In this document: positions 59,536 to 64,000 of the stretch, piece by piece | How the letters are laid out: every line of letters begins with the position of its first letter | How positions within the stretch are numbered: position 1 is the first letter of the stretch | NCBI GenBank assembly: GCA_963575745.1 | Contig: CAUYUJ010012725.1 | Coordinates: 12,501 to 76,500 of the forward strand | DNA length: 64,000 nt | Direction of reading: 5' to 3' | From: Prorocentrum cordatum | Lineage: Eukaryota > Sar > Dinophyceae > Prorocentrales > Prorocentraceae | The notes under the pieces: model-generated | Seen by the model: the letters and a program-made list of their open reading frames with translations, nothing else | The model's database searches: none | What the model was told of the DNA's origin: nothing | Translations under genes and position numbers: made by a program

Positions 59536-60275
59536 AAAGCGCAACGGAAGGAATTGAGAGCCGAGCGTGTTCGAGGACGCCCTGGCCAATCGAATCCAGC
59601 GAGATGCGGCCAGGGCGCAGCGCGTCGCCAGCGCAACCACGGCCGCGCGCAACGCCGCCGAGGAGGCCGCAGGAAGGACAAAAGCTATTCCAGGGACGTA
59701 GAGCCCATGAAGAATGCGTGCGCGAGGTGGCTGCGAAGAAAAACGACAATTTGACCCGTCTACGCGAGATTGCGGAGCACCGAGCACGCCGCGACCAACA
59801 GGCGACGGTATCGACCGAGCACGCGATCAACGATGCCAGAGGGCACCGGATAGGATGGGAGCAATGGGCCACCAGGAACACGGAGGATTTCAAGAGGGAG
59901 ACCACCGTGGCCAACGGCCATCACGACGAGAAGCAGGTGGCGCCACGGAGAGAGCAGGGGCCCCAGAGGGCCCCTGGGGAAGCCCCGCGACATCTGCACC
60001 CACAAAACTCTACGGCCGCGGGCGCTCCCGGCCGCGCGGGCCCACGTGGAAGAATCGACTGCGACTGCCCCGCGCCGATCGCCTGGGCGCCAGGAAGAGT
60101 CGGCAAAGACGGCGCAGCGACGCCCATCCTCGCGGTCGACGTGGCGGTCTTCTTGGACGACGCGCCAGAACCGCCCCGTCCGCCGCCATTGCCGACCCTG
60201 ACGCCGCGCCCGAGCCTCTCTGGCCGCCGATCGGACGGATCGCGGAAATCGACCCCGGCCAGGCGACCGACTTAG
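59536..60275 (+). pseudogene. Possible coding remnant with a helical segment
   Basis: The + frame (59232-60275 open) becomes protein-like after the tandem repeat: GQKLFQGRRAHEECVREVAA, KKNDNLTRLREIAEHRARRD, QQATVSTEHAINDARGHRIG and WATRNTEDFKRETTVANGHH. The charged helical pattern suggests a coiled coil. No start, domain or supporting neighbour is seen; it could belong to the same decayed element as 61.5-63.2 kb. Confidence 0.32.
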
Positions 60276-61242
60276 GGGGAGATCGAGGTCGCCAGGGAAG
60301 GCGCGCTCGCCCGCGGCGGCAACCGACCCCGGGCGCCCCTCGCCTCTCTGCGAGATCCCGCAGCCAGTGGCACTTCAGGAGCGACGTGCCTGAATTGAAG
60401 GCAGGAGAACGCGAGGGCCCCCGTCGGCGACCTCGCCCCCGCGGCGTCGGCGCGGGGGGCTGGGCCTCTGGCCCGGCCAGCGCGGGGCCGACCCGGCCGA
60501 GGACGCCCAGGCACGCAGCGCGCTGCCACGCGGGCGCAAGGAAGGGGCGAGGCGACGGCGAGGCCCAGGTCGGGCAGCAATCCAGCAGAGAGGGCGCGCA
60601 GAAGGTTAAACTTCGACGTTCCGACAGACGATGACCGCGCGGGCACGCCGTCAAGTCCTTCCCACGGAGAGGGGCGACGTCGACCCTGACCCGGGGAAGC
60701 CGAACAACGATGCGCCAAAGCGAACGCCTCGATTGGAACCCTTGGGGCGCCTAGAGTTCAGCGGCCGACCCCGGCAATGGCGCCCTTCAAAATTGCGCTC
60801 GCCGGGGCTCGTTTTGGCCTGGGTGGGAGATGGGCGGCGACGGCCGAGCGGTGGGCGCGCGTCGCAAATTCGACCATGCCTCCGCGGCCCCAGGCACCAC
60901 CGCTGACGCCACTGCAGGAAGCACTCCAACTGGCGGCGAACGGGCGGAGGAGCGCGAGGTCAGCCTAGCCGCGCGAGTGGGCGACTCTCCGCGCGAGGGC
61001 GCGACCTCCAGCTGGCGCCCGCCGGGGGGGCGGGGGGCAGCGCGGAATCGCAGGGGCCCCCGTGCGTGGGCCTCCAGCGCCGACCTGCAGTCGCGGCGCC
61101 CATTGCTCCCAGCGAGCCACGCGCCACTTCTGGACGACGCGCGTCCCCGCCCGCGCTCGTGACCCAGTTCAACAACCTAGATGGGCCAGAACGCTTTCAT
61201 CCAGTAGCGAACACGGTGCTGGTTCACGCGCGCTGAGAGACG
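60276..61242. other. No supported gene, GC-rich
   Basis: Open Arg/Ala/Gly frames on both strands, with no recurring or family motif. Confidence 0.4.
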
Positions 61243-61243
61243 A

Positions 61244-61279
<36 letters not shown>

Positions 61280-61284
61280 GATAC

Positions 61285-61319
<35 letters not shown>

Positions 61320-61460
61320 TAACACATCAAAAACACCAACCATACATGAGAAATTTGAAAGAACGAGAGAGAGAGAGAGAGAGAGCGCAACACAAAACCA
61401 AGGGATAGCGGGATAGAGAGAAATAGAAAGATAGAGAGAGAGAGAGAGCAGAGACAACAA
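61243..61460. repeat. (GA)n-(TA)n-(GA)n microsatellite
   Basis: 61243-61277 GA, 61283-61308 TA, then GA blocks at 61309-61318, 61365-61386 and 61432-61451. It is the inverse of the TA/CT composite at 39405-39610. Confidence 0.95.
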
Positions 61461-61511
61461 AAACAACAACAACAAACACAACAACACAACCATTCTTCAA
61501 TCACAAATGTT

Positions 61512-63190
61512 TTGATGTTCTACATCAAACGATGGCATGTCTACATTGGCAGAACGCGCCGGACGGGTCCAACAGTGGACGCGTGGGCAGTCGTCATAAT
61601 CGCCGAGAACAGGGCTGTTTTAAGTCCGATCGCGCCATGGTTTCGAAGACCGACGACGCAGCCAACGAGGAAGACTTCGGGACCGCGCAACTCCACCGTC
61701 GGAACAAGCCGCGCTCATGGGCGCGCGTGCGGGTCGACTCCGCAGCTGACGCCGACCGACGCAGCGTCGCAATCCACGTTGACCGACTTCCAAGGCGGTT
61801 CATGGATTCGCGGATGGGGGGTCCAGCGATCAGCAGAGCATGGCAGTTCGCGCGGCTTCTTCATGACCTTGCCAAGACCACCGCGGAATTGCACGCTGAC
61901 TACGTCTGCACCCGCTGGGGACAGAGCCAGCGAACTCACGGGCCAAGAGAGCAGCCAAGAGGAGCGGCCCACGCCCGCAACTGCACTGGGCGAAGGACTT
62001 CCGCGTCAGCAGTTCGCGGCCGCCTCGGCGCGCAGACCCGAAGACTCAAGCGGCGTGCCCCGCCCCGACCGAAGGCGGGCTGGAAGAGGCCGCCCGCGGC
62101 GGCGAGCGCGGAGCCGCGACGTTTCGCCCCAGAATGCAAGACGACCGAGCGCGAGATGCCGATCCTCTGGAAACGCAATCACCTTCAACGCCAGGGGCTT
62201 CAAAGACCCCGCCCGCGAAGGATGGCGGCAGACGTTGGAAGTCAATCAGACATGCAGACGTCCGAGCACGGCTCAAGCATATTAACCAGCGCGCAAGTGG
62301 CGAGGCTGCCAAAAGTGCTACAATCGCAAACTTGGGCGCTCTTTGCTCAATCGGCACGGGCATCCCGCGCTGCGAGGGCGACGGCGAAGCAATGTATCGG
62401 GCGCCCAAGTCGCCGCGAGCCATTTCGACAGGTACCGGGGCTGCTCGCCGCGAGGACCGAGGCCCCCGGCGCACCCATGACAGGAGCAGCGGTGCGCGCT
62501 CCCTGCAGCGACGGCGCCGACGGGCAGGCGGAGGAGTTGTGGGCATCTCTCGCCGGACGCCGAGACGCACGGGGTCGATCCACTGCTGATCGACGCGAAC
62601 GGCGCTGCAGGCGAGGACATCTCGGGCTCTACTGGCGGCGAGGGCGAGCCCATGTCGGAGGAAAGAGGAGGCGGGCCCCTCCGCGCGCGGCCCCGAGAAC
62701 GCAACTCGACGGCGGTCAAAGCAGCCGCGCGCACGAAAGGGGCCCAATCACACCGACCGGAAGCAAGGACACGCCGTGGGCATGGATTACATCGTGGCAC
62801 CAACCAACCAGACGCCCGCGGACACGGATTCCAAACCGAGCGACGCCTTCGATATGCACCAGGAGAGCGAAGATCACCAGTCGGTTATGTCCGAGCAGGA
62901 GTACGTCAGCAAGGCGAGGCAACAGGAGGCCATGCCAAGGCTCGACCCACGAATGTTCAGGGACGCGTAGCACATTCGCATCTCCAAGGAAGAGCCCAAT
63001 AGCATCGAAAACCACCTGCGGGTTGCCGACCTCGGCGCGCAGGCCCGCGAGTTGACGCAACAAGTCCAGAACGCGCCCTAGAAGGCGCTCAGACTAACCA
63101 GCATCCGGCCGCGCGCGAAGAGCACCAACCTTCGCAATGATGTGAATGAGGAGAGCGTGCCAGAGGCTTCTCCGCACTCTCGGGCATGAT
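61512..63190 (+). pseudogene. Decayed LINE endonuclease region
   Basis: Pieces of an EEP endonuclease appear in order but in different frames: NAITFNARGFKDPAREGW at 62172 (the N-terminal TFNARG motif), LLIDANGAAGEDISGSTGGE at about 62586 (position of the GDFN-like strand), YIVAPTNQTPADTDSKPSD at about 62785 and AFDMHQESEDHQSV to about 62885, where SEDH occupies the place of the catalytic SDH. A hydrophilic linker RLDPRMFRDA follows, then TAG at 62968-62970 and more stops at about 63079 and 63188. No reverse transcriptase follows within the window. The 507-residue frame at 61532-63055 is mostly shadow. Sequence style differs from the intact LINE at 51.7 kb, so it is a different family. Confidence 0.55.
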
Positions 63191-64000
63191 GGGGCACGAC
63201 CAACGCCGGGGTGCAGCTCGCCTAGCTTGCCTACCAATGACGCGAGGCCACCACATCGACCATCGCAGTGGCGGCATATCTGCAGCGACATGAGGCTTTA
63301 GCCCAGGTGGTAGACAATGCTACCCAACTCGTCTGTTGCCAGATCAACGCTACGAGATGGCACTCGCGGCAGCGCCGTTCTTGAGCGACTCCAGCAACCA
63401 GCTCGCGACTGCCATCAGGGAGGACAGCGCCGCGCTCCTTGGCGACGGCACCCGAAACATCGCCGGCGGCATCTCCGCGAAGGATCCTAACAGGAAGTGG
63501 CCAGCACTCGAGAGGCCGCTCATATTCTGAGGCAGAGCGCCGAGAATAACACCATCATAACGCCCATGTGGCTCGACGAGGACGGGGGCCCAGCTGGCTG
63601 GGGCCGAACCCGACCACCTCGCCATAGCAGAGCTCCCTCGTCGAGACCCTGTACGAAATATGTGGCTGAAGCCGCGATCGCGCCCTGGGCGCAACGATCG
63701 CGCCCGCGGCCATCATGGGCTCTCCGATCGAGAACGTCACCGCGGGACACGAGCGGGCACAACTCATGGCCAGAGCCATGAAGGACATGCAATGAGGTTC
63801 GGGTCGCATAATAGATGGCCTAGCAGCCATCGGGCCAATTTCAATCACGCGGTTCTTCCTCCTCCCCGCCAAGGCGCGGCTTGCCACAGTCGAGCTAGCA
63901 TTTGAGAGGTAAAATGGCGGGCGTCTCTTGCGAAAGCCGACAGAGGAACGCCGGGCCAGGCGGCAAGGAGTCTGAGCCCCTTTTACAACGTCATCACCAA
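63191..64000. other. Possible continuation of the decayed LINE; no gene called
   Basis: A short + frame (63336-63530, ALAAAPFLSDSSNQLATAIR) is hydrophilic and protein-like but stops early. The window ends here. Confidence 0.35.

Overview
This window looks like nuclear DNA of a dinoflagellate. The decisive evidence is two exact copies of the 22-nt dinoflagellate spliced leader (DinoSL, DCCGTAGCC...GGCTCAAG): one at 51703-51724 on the + strand and one at 1924-1945 on the - strand. In dinoflagellates this sequence is trans-spliced onto nuclear mRNAs, so genomic copies ahead of coding DNA mark reverse-transcribed mRNAs. High GC, pervasive GGA/TCC tracts, many unrelated satellites, degraded retroelements and short exon-like ORFs without operons fit that assignment. 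The genus cannot be fixed; the GC level suggests a high-GC lineage (possibly Prorocentrum-like), which is a guess.

Layout. 0-2 kb: a - strand gene carrying a DinoSL relic, a 43-45-residue internal repeat and a probable intron filled by a 174-bp inverted-repeat element. 2-10.8 kb: repeats (GGA tracts, two palindromic elements, a 1.6-kb GAT array, an inverted ACGTA array, a 138-bp tandem repeat). 10.8-13.5 kb: the decayed C-terminal half of a LINE reverse transcriptase and a frameshifted coding fragment. 16-21.5 kb is the most gene-like part: an Ala/Lys/Pro-rich ORF, a - strand fragment of a family I believe is common in dinoflagellates, an ankyrin fragment, two - strand hypothetical ORFs and a + strand terminal exon. 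22-25 kb: satellites. 25-28 kb: a damaged tyrosine recombinase between ~160-bp direct repeats. 30-48.6 kb: dispersed repeat families, including a 200-bp TIR element (3 copies), a large palindromic 18-bp-array element (2 copies), a ~1-kb tandem module with GTC/GAC arrays, and a 380-bp direct-repeat pair around two small ORFs. 49-51 kb: a CTTGGG-type satellite with a recurring AT-rich block.

51.7-56.6 kb is the centrepiece: an almost intact non-LTR retrotransposon. It begins exactly with the DinoSL, encodes an L1-like ORF1 and a full 1,235-residue ORF2 (endonuclease, reverse transcriptase, zinc knuckle), ends 33 nt after its stop with no poly(A), and is bracketed by an identical 17-bp direct repeat inside a GGA microsatellite. 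It appears to have been copied from a trans-spliced, capped transcript. 57-64 kb: decayed coding DNA, a 0.7-0.9-kb tandem duplication with a CA expansion, and the remains of another LINE endonuclease.

The genes do not form a pathway. What connects the window is retroposition, recombination and satellite growth. Most long ORFs here are shadows of microsatellites or of GC-rich DNA and are not annotated. All functional calls come from reading motifs by eye; no search was run.
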